A DNA stretch of 64,000 nt from Annulohypoxylon bovei var. microspora (taxonomy: Eukaryota > Ascomycota > Sordariomycetes > Xylariales > Hypoxylaceae): positions 124,001 to 188,000 of the forward strand of contig MU405265.1 in NCBI GenBank assembly GCA_022836615.1, in the 5' to 3' direction. Numbering within the stretch: the first letter of the stretch is position 1; every line of letters starts with the position of its first letter. The notes below the pieces were generated by a model. It worked only from the letters and a program-made list of their open reading frames with translations. It was not told the origin of the DNA and ran no database searches. Below, in pieces: positions 1 to 9,834 of this stretch. Both the position numbers and the translations under genes were made by a program.

Positions 1-295
1 GGGAACGAGTTCGCGTATTGGTTATCAGGTGTTAATAAACGGCGAACGGCGAGCAGCATCAATTGTATAACGGAAAACGGGACAACAAATCACGAAGGCG
101 CTTAAACGTAAAGAGACTACATGTCGTCGCCGTCGAAATCCGTTTACTTTAATTGGAAACCCTCGCATGCGCAATTATATTATCACCTTTAAGCTTCAGG
201 TGGACCGGTTCCGAATTTCGATCCTTCGCAGGCGACGACAACTTTCTTCAGCGTCGCGGCTCGTCTGAGTCGGCGCGCGCTCCTAAGCCGCCATC

Positions 296-2620
296 ATGTT
301 GCGACCGGCTACACCTCTGACGGTGCTGCTTTTTGCAGCATTCGCCATGTTATTGCTCGCGGTCCTGTCGACTCCTATCATCAAAGCGATCCCTCTAGGT
401 ACCTATAAAGGTGTGAGCTTTGGAGTCTTCGGTTATTGCGACAGCAACAACAAGTGTAGTCCAATAGAGATTGGATATGATACATGTATGTTTTTGCCTA
501 TATTTATTCTTGTCTTCGTCCTCGTCGCGGAAGACCATTCCGGGTCATAATTAACATATTTGCAGCGAAACTATTTTCACAGGCGGACTCGGCTACCTTC
601 GACTTGCCCGCTGGGACACGAACGACGCTATCCGCTATCCTCGTAGTGCACCCAGTCGCATGTCTTCTTACTCTAGTGATGTTGATTCTTGCCATCGTCG
701 CTCACCTTCATTCGCCTTCTCATTCTTCTCGTTATTTGTTGCTTCTTTTCATCTTCGGCATCATTACATTTTTAGTATGCCTACTCGCATTTTTAATCGA
801 CGTCTTACTCTTCGTTCCTCACATGGCATGGGGTTCCTACATCGTCTTAGCTGCTACTATCCTCGTGTTCCTTAGTTTCATTGTTTCGTGTGCTATGCGC
901 CGCACTCTAGTTAGCAGAAAAGCAAGGAAGAGGCGAATTGCAGAGAACGCCGAAATGAGTGGGGAGAATTACTACAACCGCCAAGCCCAACAAGAGGTCG
1001 AATCTCCTACCGCAGCTATTCCCCGACAGCCAACTGTTCCCGTTGTTAGTGGGGCAAACGGACCTGCAGACAAGATGGCCGCATTTTCTTCTTATGAGAA
1101 GAAGGATGACCGCAGCAGCGACGAGCGTATACCTTTAACTGCTAGGTCTCCTTCTGACAGGTCTCCAAATGGCGCTCCTGTCGATACCAGCATGTCCGGC
1201 ACTACGTATAACGTACCCCAACGATCAGGTTCGAACACATCAATTGCAAGGGATCAGTATGGCAATCCGATAGATCAACCTCAGGATAATTACAACATGG
1301 GACGAGGACCGTCTTTCGAACGTATGAACGCAAGAGGTCGCGGTGGCGGGCCTCCGGCTGGATATAGGGGACGTGGAGGTTACGGCCGAGGTGGTTATGC
1401 GCCATACGGTCCTCCAGGTGGAAGAGGTGGATATGGCCCACCGCCGAATGGGAGAGGCGGATACGGTCCACCCGGTCCACCCGGCCGTGGTGGATACGGT
1501 CCACCGCCAAACGGGCGAGGAGGTTACGGCCCACGTGGAGGTTATGGTCCTAACGGGATGATGAGAGGTGGAAGAACACCACCACCAGCCTACCAAGGTG
1601 GTGGTCCTTATGATCGACGACCATCTCCAGCCAATACTTATGGAGACTACGGTCCGACCCGACAAATGTCTCCAGCGCCACCAGGCGGCCCGTATGCGAT
1701 GGATGTCCCGCCTATGCCAAACGTCCCGACCGGTGCAGCGGAAGCAGGTGGTTTCCAAGCATACAAACCTGACCGTGTCAGCGAGTTACCTAGAGCGGAA
1801 TCCCCACCTCCGTTGCCGGGTATAGATGATGCCCACGAGACACCAGTAGGCCAGGCAGTGGAAATGGATGCTTCAAGAGGAAGTCCTGCTCATCCTCCTC
1901 AAGGCTTCGGCCAGTTCAATAATCAATTACGAGACAGCGATGCAGATGTAGCTGGCATGTTAGCTCTACAACAGGCAAGGACGTCTGGAGCACAACGGCA
2001 TGATACATTTATGAGTGAAGGAAGCAGATATAGCCAGGAGGAGTAAGTTGAATGTCGAGTGAAAATGGGTCCCTCTGCTGACATATTACGTACTTAGTAG
2101 CCAATTTGTTCCAGCTCGGCAAGCGTGGAATCCAGGAAATATGCGGCCTTCAGCCGTCCCATCGCCTCTACAAATCCTTAATAACCCGGAAGAGATTAGT
2201 AGCAGGACACCACCGCCACCTATGCCGTCGCAGCAGCAGCCGGCGAGTGGCAATACAGGCAATTACTATGAAGACGTAGATCCTCGCTTCACCGAACCAG
2301 CCTCTAGACCACAACAGGTCATGCGGCAAGCCATTCATGAAGAGCCAATGCCATATGACGACATCCCACCGCCTAGAAGTCCTGCGATCTCTGAACAATC
2401 AGGCTTTACATCAGTCTCACAACGGGGTATAAATCCTCGGTGGAATCCACCTCCTGGTCAAGGGTTTAATCCACAAATGCCATCACGCAAGCCGGTCGGC
2501 CGAAACGAAGTGAATGTTCTTAATAGTAACCCGGACTTTCAGCTGCCGTCGACCCGTGGAGGACTAGGTGGTGGAAGGGGAGGAGGCATGATCCCTGGGA
2601 GCGCATACCCGGGCATATAA
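296..2620 (+). CDS. palI: pH-response regulator PalI/Rim9 (SUR7/PalI membrane protein)
   Basis: PalI/Rim9 is a plasma-membrane helper of the PalH/Rim21 ambient-pH sensor in the PacC/Rim101 pathway. Exons are 296..485, 566..2042 and 2098..2620; they join in frame to 729 residues. Exon 1 encodes a hydrophobic N-terminus (LLFAAFAMLLLAVLSTPIIK) followed by the family segment FGVFGYC and GYDT. Exon 2 continues with SATFDLPAGTR and three more hydrophobic spans (about residues 85-165), which gives the usual four-helix PalI topology. The rest is a long cytoplasmic tail with a Gly/Arg/Tyr/Pro repeat block (units of the GRGGYGPP type, about 1321-1560). The last intron ends in TTAGTAG, so two acceptors 3 nt apart both keep the frame. 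The ATG at 296 is the only start before the first membrane span. Identification rests on recognising the N-terminal third; the tail is low-complexity and not diagnostic. Confidence 0.9.
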
Positions 2621-5138
2621 TGCCTTGCTTTCGTTGATATCCTTTCTTCGGGCCATGGGAAATAGGAAAATTTCCTGGATGGCTTCATTTGCGGATTTGA
2701 ATACTTTGAAGCTGCATATAGCTCTTTAATCACAGCTACATGCTGTTCAAGCGCTTTTTCTCACATCAGGGACATGCCTAGGTAGTCCAATCATATCTTA
2801 CAACTGACGTCTCTTTTTTTTTATCATATATTCTGATATACCCTCGTACCTTTAACAACTTTTCTCTTCGACCTACGACTTCTTTGGCTCGTTGCTACCC
2901 CCTGCCGGCGTCAGAAACACGTACCTTCTCCTTGAACAGCATACCACGGATCACGGGCGGAAGATCTCCGCCATCATGCGTGAACCTCGGAGCAGAAGGG
3001 GTTCACCAACATTTATCTTTATCTTTCTAAACAATTAGGGTAACGGGCGAACACCAGTCTCTATCGCCATTGATTGGACAGGAGCTTGGAGACCAAACAA
3101 GTAAACCGGGACGGGGGCGCGGTCCCGTCCCGTTGAAAAAACTCAATCTAGGGAATATATCTGGGGAGGGCTTTTTTGCGCGCGCGCGCAGCGGTAATGC
3201 GGAACTAAACTCAACTGAACTAAGTTCGGCTTGGCTTGCGGTTCGTATGATGTATTGTACGGGTAGCTGTACGGGTACCTACATAGACTGCTTGCCAATC
3301 GCGAAGAGTTGCAGAGCTTGCGTGCACGCTTCTGCCTGGTATGCGGATTAGCTAGCGGAGCTGGGCTAGGCAGAACAGAGCAGAACAGAGCAGGTAGTGC
3401 TGAATGCTAAGAATGAACAAAAACGAAAGACTTCGGTGATGAGAATCGTGTGATTGTGATTGTGGATGTTGGACGTAGGCTACGTTCGTGATTATGCTAT
3501 CTATTTCCTATGACGACTACCTAGGTGAGTTTATGGTGCTTCACTGTTGGTCCTAGAGCGGAGAGCGTTGACCCAGGTGCTCTACCGGTCTGTATTAAGT
3601 CGCGACTCTCCTGGGTACTTGGTCCCCCCTCAGAGAAGTGTCGAGGACTGGGGCCTAGTAGTTAGAAGAACGTTGACGAGGAACGGCGTCACTTCTCATC
3701 AACTTGTAGATACCTGGGTACCTAATTAGAATGCAAAGTTCTACGCTTTGGCTCGTATTGTGTCTATTATAGAGGCGAAGAGGGGAAGGCAAAAGGGAGA
3801 TAATAAATAAGGTGTGCTGCCCATGTCTTGCATTTCTTCTCATGATGCCCTAGAACGCTTTTCGAGTCTAGACGTTAGAGGATACGTTTCCTAGCTTCTA
3901 CTAGATGAGGATGACCTCGTACTGCGCGAACAATACGAGTTAGGAAGCATAGCATCTTAGAGGTAGAGCATCAAGGCTAGCCCCTTTTCATGACTGCAAG
4001 AGTATATCTACCGCATATCCAAATCCTCGTGGCAGTAAAGGCAACCCAATACGATCTGCCCCTTCTGGCATAAAGAACATGTTGATGGTGGTTCATGTAA
4101 ATTAGAGGATATCCTACTTATTATGTGTATAACGGAACACTAGTATGATACGATTTACCCTGTGATTCCCTTGCCCTGTCTACCAACCCCTTCTCATTTG
4201 TCCGTGATCCAAAATCTCAGCCCGTGACACCAGAATCTCGTTTCTTATGGACTTATTGATACAATATGTTTATTTAATAGGATTGCTAGAACAATTTCTT
4301 GGAAACTGTCCCTCATCACACAATCCGTTCGCAAGGGAAAGCTCGTAGAAGGCATGGCCTGAGATGTATCGCTATGGTCGACCCGATGATATGGCGGCGA
4401 CGTATAAGCGTTGATCAAAGAACATTCTGAATAACATGGACCAACGAGCTAGAAGGCTAGTATAAATAGTTACAACCAGGATTATTCGATGATAATGGCC
4501 GGAAGTGCGGAGGTAGATAATAGATTCCTACCGATATGCTCCAGTGTAGGGGTGGATGTTTAAGTACGGGTGAAAGAGTACTTGATGGGGAAAATATATG
4601 TAATGTGACTCCTATATGGAAACACTGAAATTAGAGCCTTTGAAAATTGGCATAGTATGGAATGGCCCTTGGATATAATTTCTGCTCGAGTCTTGCAATC
4701 TCCTTTCACGAGATGTGAGATGAATTCCAGACGTAACGATAGAATAGGCGTATTCTTCTATTGTTGGTTGTTGATAAACCTATAGCTATTAGAAGCCTCT
4801 CATAAGACGGCTCTAATTCCATTTGGAGATGAAGAATCGAATGAGTGTAGATGACTCTAGCCTCGAATACCTGAGGCTCTACACCGGATAGGATCAAAAT
4901 GCCCCTTGGCACTGGGAGAAGCTGAAGACCTGTCACGAATCAGAGCATCATTGTTGGCATTTGGTATATTTTTGTCATTCCTCTAGGCAGTGCCTATGTC
5001 CCTCCATGCCTTGCCATGCGCAGAAGATTGAGATTCCTGGCCACGCGAAAAACCCCTAATGCAATGAGAAAAGAGCAACCGGCAGAAGAACCCAGAAACA
5101 CCACGCGACCACCGCATCCGTCATCGCCTTTCCCTTCC
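2621..5138. other. Intergenic region, 2.5 kb, between the 3' ends of palI and rpl21
   Basis: No convincing gene is visible; open frames are short and lack a supported start, splice pattern or recognisable motif. It contains a CG dinucleotide run near 3178-3190, a GC-rich inverted repeat with 9-nt arms (3107..3115 and 3124..3132), and a tandem of the word cagaacagag near 3371-3391. The flanking genes converge, so this is 3' flank on both sides. Confidence 0.6.
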
Positions 5139-5867
5139 TTAGATGGTCGTCTCGTACGCGATAGGAGTGATCGTCTCGGGTTGGTTGTCCTTCATGGACA
5201 CAGTTCGCGCCTCACGGGGGAGGGTAGCTTGTCGCTTGACGGTGACAGTGGTTCCCTCGGCCTTGGCCTTCTTCTTGAGCTCGGCGTTCTGCTTGACGCG
5301 CTTGAGGAAGTCCTCTCTTGACCGGGATCGGGTGATGTGCTCGATGCGGAGGTTCACTCGCTTCTCGATGTATCGGTGGTTGACCTTCTTGTAGATGATA
5401 ACACCGACAGCGGTCTTGGTGACGTTGTAGACAACACCGGTCTTGCCGTGGTAGACCTTGTGAGGCATACTATTCCTCCAGTCAGCCCCAGTTCCTCAAT
5501 AGCCATTATGCTTTTCGCCAAATTTGTAGTATTCGTATGTCTGAATTCGGTTCGATCGCATTTTCGTTAGGATTGGAATGCCTTACCCCTTCTGAACAGC
5601 ACCATTTGCCTTGATGTCAACGATGTCGCCAACCCTGTCCAATTGTCAATATTCTTCTTCCACGTTGAATATCCCAAGTCGAAACATACTTGTACTGTTG
5701 TAGGTACGTAGAGAGGCGGATCATGCCCTTCTGTCGGAAATTCCGAGAGAAGGCATACTATAGAATTTGTTAGGCTCAATTCCCACCTCCCTTGAAAAAA
5801 TGTAGATTATTCAGAATTGAATAAAACGTACTCGAGTGCCAGCGCGAAGACCTGCAGCGTGACCCAT
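5139..5867 (-). CDS. rpl21: 60S ribosomal protein L21 (eL21)
   Basis: Structural protein of the large ribosomal subunit. Exons on the minus strand are 5832..5867, 5690..5757, 5587..5634 and 5139..5469; together they encode 160 residues, the normal eL21 length. Exon 1 gives MGHAAGLRAGTR, exon 2 YAFSRNFRQKGMIRLSTYL, exon 3 VGDIVDIKANGAVQKG, and the last exon begins MPHKVYHGKTGVVYNVTK. All four pieces match the family from end to end. The internal ATG of the last exon (5468) is not the true start, because the upstream exons encode the conserved N-terminus. Introns are 52-117 nt with GTACGT, GTATGT and GTAAGG donors. The start lies 377 bp from that of rps9 on the other strand, so the two probably share a promoter. 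Confidence 0.96.
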
Positions 5868-6244
5868 CTTGTCGGTGTTGTGGTGTCGCGAGAGAAAGTT
5901 GGATTGGTGATGGGAGTTGTTTGATTTCTCTCGATATGTCGCTGCTCAAGAAATTCGCTTAGGAATTTTTTCGGGGCTTGATTTTGGTTGTGGACGTTAG
6001 AAGTTACTACCCACCTGAACGCACTGCGCGCAGCTGCCAATTAAGCGAGGGGTACCTTTTCCCAAATGGGTTTAGTCCCTCACTTGCCCTACTCCATTCC
6101 ACAAACCCACTTCTTTTCTTTTCAAACTCTGACCTCCAACTTTTCTGATTCGCTTTCTTACTTTGCGATTCCCACGACAACTTCAACTTCCACATTCCCT
6201 TCTTTCGACAACACCACCCGAAAGACAATTGAGTCGTCGCAAAC
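5868..6244. promoter_or_regulatory. Shared divergent promoter of rpl21 and rps9
   Basis: These 377 bp separate the start codons of two ribosomal-protein genes transcribed away from each other. Near the middle is the palindrome ctgcgcgcag (6024..6033). The rps9 side is rich in pyrimidine tracts (about 6095-6215), as is usual for leaders of highly expressed ribosomal-protein genes. Co-regulation is inferred from the arrangement; no specific factor site was assigned. Confidence 0.65.
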
Positions 6245-6993
6245 ATGGCGCCTCTGTCTTACTCTAAGACCGCAAAGGTCCCCCGTCGCCCCTTCGAGGC
6301 CGCCCGTCTGTCAGTAATCACCGGCCACTGAGTTAGAGCTTGTCTCTTCTCAAGTCGATTGTGAAAATAAAAACTGACATGGTCGCCTTAATAGTGATTC
6401 CGAGTTGAAGCTCGTTGGAGAATATGGTCTTCGCAACAAGCGTGAGGTCTGGCGTGTCCAGCTCACTCTTTCCAAGATTCGTCGTGCTGCCCGGTATGTT
6501 TGATTTCTTTACCTCTACATCCCGTTACTTCTACGTGTATTATAATTTATCGATACTAATTAATACATATCCAAATTATAGTCAGCTTCTTACCCTCGAT
6601 GAAAAGGACCCCAAGCGTCTCTTCGAGGGAAATGCCCTCATTCGCCGTCTCGTCCGTGTCGGTGTCCTCGATGAGTCCCGCATGAAGCTCGATTACGTCC
6701 TTGCCCTTAAGGTCGAAGATTTCTTGGAGCGCCGCCTCCAGACGTGTGTCTACAAGCTCGGTCTCGCCAAGTCCATCCACCACGCCCGTGTCCTCATCCG
6801 CCAGCGACACGTTCGCGTCGGCAAGCAGATTGTCAACGTTCCGTCTTTCATCGTCCGTCTCGACTCTCAGAAGCACATCGACTTCTCTCTGACCTCGCCC
6901 TTTGGTGGCGGGCGCCCTGGTCGTGTCCGCAGAAAGAAGGCCAAGGCTGCCGAGAAGGGTGACGACGGCGAGGAGGAGGAGGAAGAGGAGTAA
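6245..6993 (+). CDS. rps9: 40S ribosomal protein S9 (uS4)
   Basis: Primary rRNA-binding protein of the small subunit. Exons 6245..6309, 6395..6493 and 6582..6993 join in frame to 191 residues, the expected size. Exon 1 encodes MAPLSYSKTAKVPRRPFEAA. Exon 2 encodes DSELKLVGEYGLRNKREVWR. Exon 3 contains the S4 RNA-binding domain (RLQTCVYKLGLAKSIHHARV, then RQRHVRVGKQIVNVPSF). The acidic tail GDDGEEEEEEE is typical of fungal and animal S9. Exon 1 uses a GTCAGT donor, chosen because the nearby GTAATC would put a stop at the junction. Neighbour rpl21 is divergent; in budding yeast the RPS9 and RPL21 paralogue pairs are also neighbours, so the linkage is old. Confidence 0.96.
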
Positions 6994-7234
6994 ATGCAAC
7001 GCCTTCCATGAATGCATGTGGATAATTCGGCGGTGGGAAAAACTGATTACATTATGGCGGTATGAAACAAGCTCATACCTCACGGCGTTAGGCCATGGGA
7101 CACGGAATGCATGAAGAACTTTCACCACCGTTTAATCATCAATGCTCTACGTGATGTGATATATGATGCACTGATTTAACTCTTTTCATTGTATTAATTA
7201 ATGTAACCTACCAAGTAGGGGGGGTATCGTATTA

Positions 7235-8662
7235 TCAGACTAGCTCATCCTTCCCTATGAACTTAGCCATAGGATCATCTGCCGCTGCTCGTTTCCTGCG
7301 ATACTCATCCAGCTCAGCTTCCGAGACACCGCCCTTCATCTCCTCTATCGTACGCTTCTTGCCTGCCTGTTGTGGTGGTTCAGCTTCATCTACCTTCTCT
7401 TCGGCAGCTTTCTCTTCCTCCTCGGCCGGGGCCTCTTCGATCAAATTGACACCCGTTCTCTGCTTCTCAGCCGCCTCCCAAGCGTGCTTACCCTCTTCAC
7501 CCGTACAGTAACTGTTCTTAATAAACGAGTGACAACACGAGTAGCCCCATTTGAAATTAGACCACCAACTACCCCAAACCGAGGTATGGTTGTTGATGTG
7601 CACGTCTTCAGCATACTTGGACTTGGCACTGGCCCTCGGCGCACCCTTGACCAGCCCGGATTCGTCGTACTCGACAAACTGCTCCGACTCGGTGATCGCG
7701 GCCTCCCGCAGCGACGCGGGCATCTCGTGCGTCGACCCGCCGTACTTCTCCTGCAGCGTCTTCAGGCGTTCCGTCTTCTTCTGCTCGGCCTCCTCGAGCT
7801 CCTTCTTGCGGTAGAACTCGCCGGCCGTCGGGTTGGCCTGCATGTGCTGGCTCGTGTCGCCGGACTTCTCCTGCGCCTCCCACGCGTACTTCTGGGCGCG
7901 CTCGAACTCCGCCGCGTCGCCCGACGCGCGCAGGAACCCTTCCTCCGCGAACAGGGCCGCCGCCTTGTCGGCCGTCGCGCCGGCGTCGACCATCGTGCGC
8001 GTCTTGGGGTCGTACTTCGCGGACTCGAGGTCCAGGTTCAGGAGGTACTTGGCCGTGTCCTCGCGGATGCGGAGCTGCCGCGTCGCCGTGCTCTGGTGCC
8101 GGCCCATGTCCGACTCCTCGGCGTACTTCTCGCCCGAGTCCTTGCCGTCCTCCTCGCCGTCGACGCCGTCCTTGTCCTTGGACGTCCCGGACAGCTGGTT
8201 CCGCAGGTCGTCCATCTGCTCGTACCGCTCGACGACGCGGCGGTACTCCTTGGGGTCGTAGCCGTTCCAGCGGTCGCGCTTGGCGTCCCAGCCGAGCTCG
8301 ACGTCCTGCACGGCCTCGTCGGCCTGGATGTCGCGGCCGGTCCACTTGGCGCCTTTCGCGCGCGGGCGGTTGAGGCAGTCCTTCGCCTTGTGCGTCATGG
8401 CGCCGCAGTTCTCGCACGCGCCCTTGCGGTACTTGGTGGCGGCGGGCCCGAGCTTGCGCCCGCGGTCGTACCACTTCGACTGGTCGTCCTTGCTCTTGTG
8501 CAGCCGCTGGTGCTCCAGGTAGTCCGTGCCGTCGCCCTCCTCGCCCGCGTAGAACGGCCGCTTGCTGATGAACGACGGGATGTAGATGTTCTCCTCCTTC
8601 GACGCCGCCGAGGCCTTGGAGTCGGCGCGCCGCGAGGGCGGCGGAGGGGGGGGCGGTGGCAT
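7235..8662 (-). CDS. slu7: Pre-mRNA splicing factor SLU7
   Basis: SLU7 acts in the second step of splicing, in 3' splice-site choice, with Prp18. The gene is one uninterrupted frame of 475 residues. A Pro-rich start (MPPPPPPPPSRR) leads into IYIPSFISKRPFY. A CCHC zinc knuckle follows at about residues 83-96 (C83, C86, H91, C96; CENCGAMTHKAKDC), then the conserved block RWNGYDPKEYRRVVERYEQM. Near the C-terminus is the family signature SVWGSWWS...WGYSCCHSFIKNSYC. The start at 8662 was preferred over in-frame codons upstream because the extra N-terminal sequence looks like leader and not protein. Base use changes inside the gene: about 7700-8640 has almost only G or C in third positions, while the C-terminal 350 bp is ordinary. 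Confidence 0.93.
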   Translation of the reverse strand: MPPPPPPPPSRRADSKASAASKEENIYIPSFISKRPFYAGEEGDGTDYLEHQRLHKSKDDQSKWYDRGRKLGPAATKYRKGACENCGAMTHKAKDCLNRPRAKGAKWTGRDIQADEAVQDVELGWDAKRDRWNGYDPKEYRRVVERYEQMDDLRNQLSGTSKDKDGVDGEEDGKDSGEKYAEESDMGRHQSTATRQLRIREDTAKYLLNLDLESAKYDPKTRTMVDAGATADKAAALFAEEGFLRASGDAAEFERAQKYAWEAQEKSGDTSQHMQANPTAGEFYRKKELEEAEQKKTERLKTLQEKYGGSTHEMPASLREAAITESEQFVEYDESGLVKGAPRASAKSKYAEDVHINNHTSVWGSWWSNFKWGYSCCHSFIKNSYCTGEEGKHAWEAAEKQRTGVNLIEEAPAEEEEKAAEEKVDEAEPPQQAGKKRTIEEMKGGVSEAELDEYRRKRAAADDPMAKFIGKDELV

Positions 8663-9834
8663 CGTGGTTGCGGGTGTCGGTGTGGATGCTAGTGTGTGGT
8701 GTGTTTGATGGGAGGGACGATTAAGATAAGGATATCGAAGTCTTCGGGAGGAGCTTAGGAGTAGGACGTGGAAACCCGTCGTCGTGGGAGTGTTAAGAAA
8801 TGTGGTTGATTTGGTCAAGCATTTGTACGAACTTTGATAATCGGAGGTACGTATCTCCCTATCATACTATGTGGCTGTGCGACATGGAAAATTAATTCTG
8901 CTTAGTCATTTTGTGGCTACTACCTATCCACACGGCAACCTTCATTTGCCCACGTGACTAATTATACCTCATGCCGCCCGCCTTATGCTAAATTTGGTGT
9001 AACTACTACTTCGTGGAGTTGTATTTTTAGACAGTGGTACGTGGAATACCGGTTTCATAATCTACACTTTAAGCTCGTTTACGATATGGCGCGTCAAATA
9101 CTTATACCGCGTAACTGAGAAACAGGGGGGCTGTGAACGCCTATCATCTTGATCACTATAGATAGGGGCAAAACAAAGTACCTTGGTAAGTCTATTTACG
9201 TTCGATTCGCTAGTATGACTGAAGCTGATGTCCACTTGCAGTATGTTGCAATCTATAAAATCTTTAAATAGCAATTCTACCCGGTCCTAGAGAATATTGT
9301 CCTAATACGGATGGTCTAGCAAAGGTTGAGAATCTCAACCTTTGCTAGACCATCCAGATACCGGGGACTGATTATAACAGGGAAGAAAGTTCGCTGTTTC
9401 GTATGTATAATAAGGACTATTCCATAGGCCAGTCGAGTAGTTTGTTGATTGACACGATTTTTAGAACAACAAATGTCTGTTTCGGTCAGGCAGCAGCGTG
9501 TTCCCGCACTCGGACCGGAGTAGGTTGGCTGAGTTCATGACCAATCACTTCGAGGCAAGTTGGAATGTCGCCTTGGAAGACAACACTAGGTGCCTATAAA
9601 AGTAGCTGGATTAGGTAGGTACATAATCTATGCCAGCAAATTCGCGGCATATGCGGATGTACAACATACAATGTAGGTACATACGCAACTCCGATATCTA
9701 TAAAAGGGGCCGGCTCGTTTCTGAACCATATCCTACATACATTATTTTTTTCTTCACATCCTACACTTGAACTCTAGAAATACGAACATTTAGTAAAACT
9801 ATCGGTATAAGTAGTGCTGCGAACCAACAGGACA
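8663..9834. other. Intergenic region with a 47-bp perfect palindrome, upstream of the NLR gene
   Basis: Divergent promoter region between slu7 and the NLR gene. No gene was seen. It holds the palindrome listed separately and TATA-like boxes (tataaaa at 9699..9705, 136 bp before the NLR ATG, and another near 9595). It also has several TAGGTA-type words. Confidence 0.6.
9309..9355. repeat. Perfect 47-bp inverted repeat (23-nt arms, 1-nt centre)
   Basis: The left arm includes tctagcaaaggttgaga and the right arm is its exact reverse complement, with a single A at the centre. The arms run 23 nt each and end abruptly, since the next base on each side does not pair. Transcribed, it would form a near-perfect hairpin. 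Nothing around it identifies a known element; a tiny foldback element or an inverted duplication are the simplest explanations. Confidence 0.95.

Noticed and set aside
3070..3351. 93-codon plus-strand open frame after palI
   Set aside because: It spans a CG repeat and tandem words, has an atypical composition and no family resemblance.
5139..5468. rpl21 as a single 109-residue exon starting at MPHKVYHGK
   Set aside because: Three upstream exons encode the conserved N-terminal 51 residues with proper splice sites, so the internal Met is not the start.
7370..8692. 440-codon plus-strand open frame opposite slu7
   Set aside because: It is a shadow of the GC3-rich slu7 coding strand; composition is Leu/Arg/Val-rich and matches no protein.
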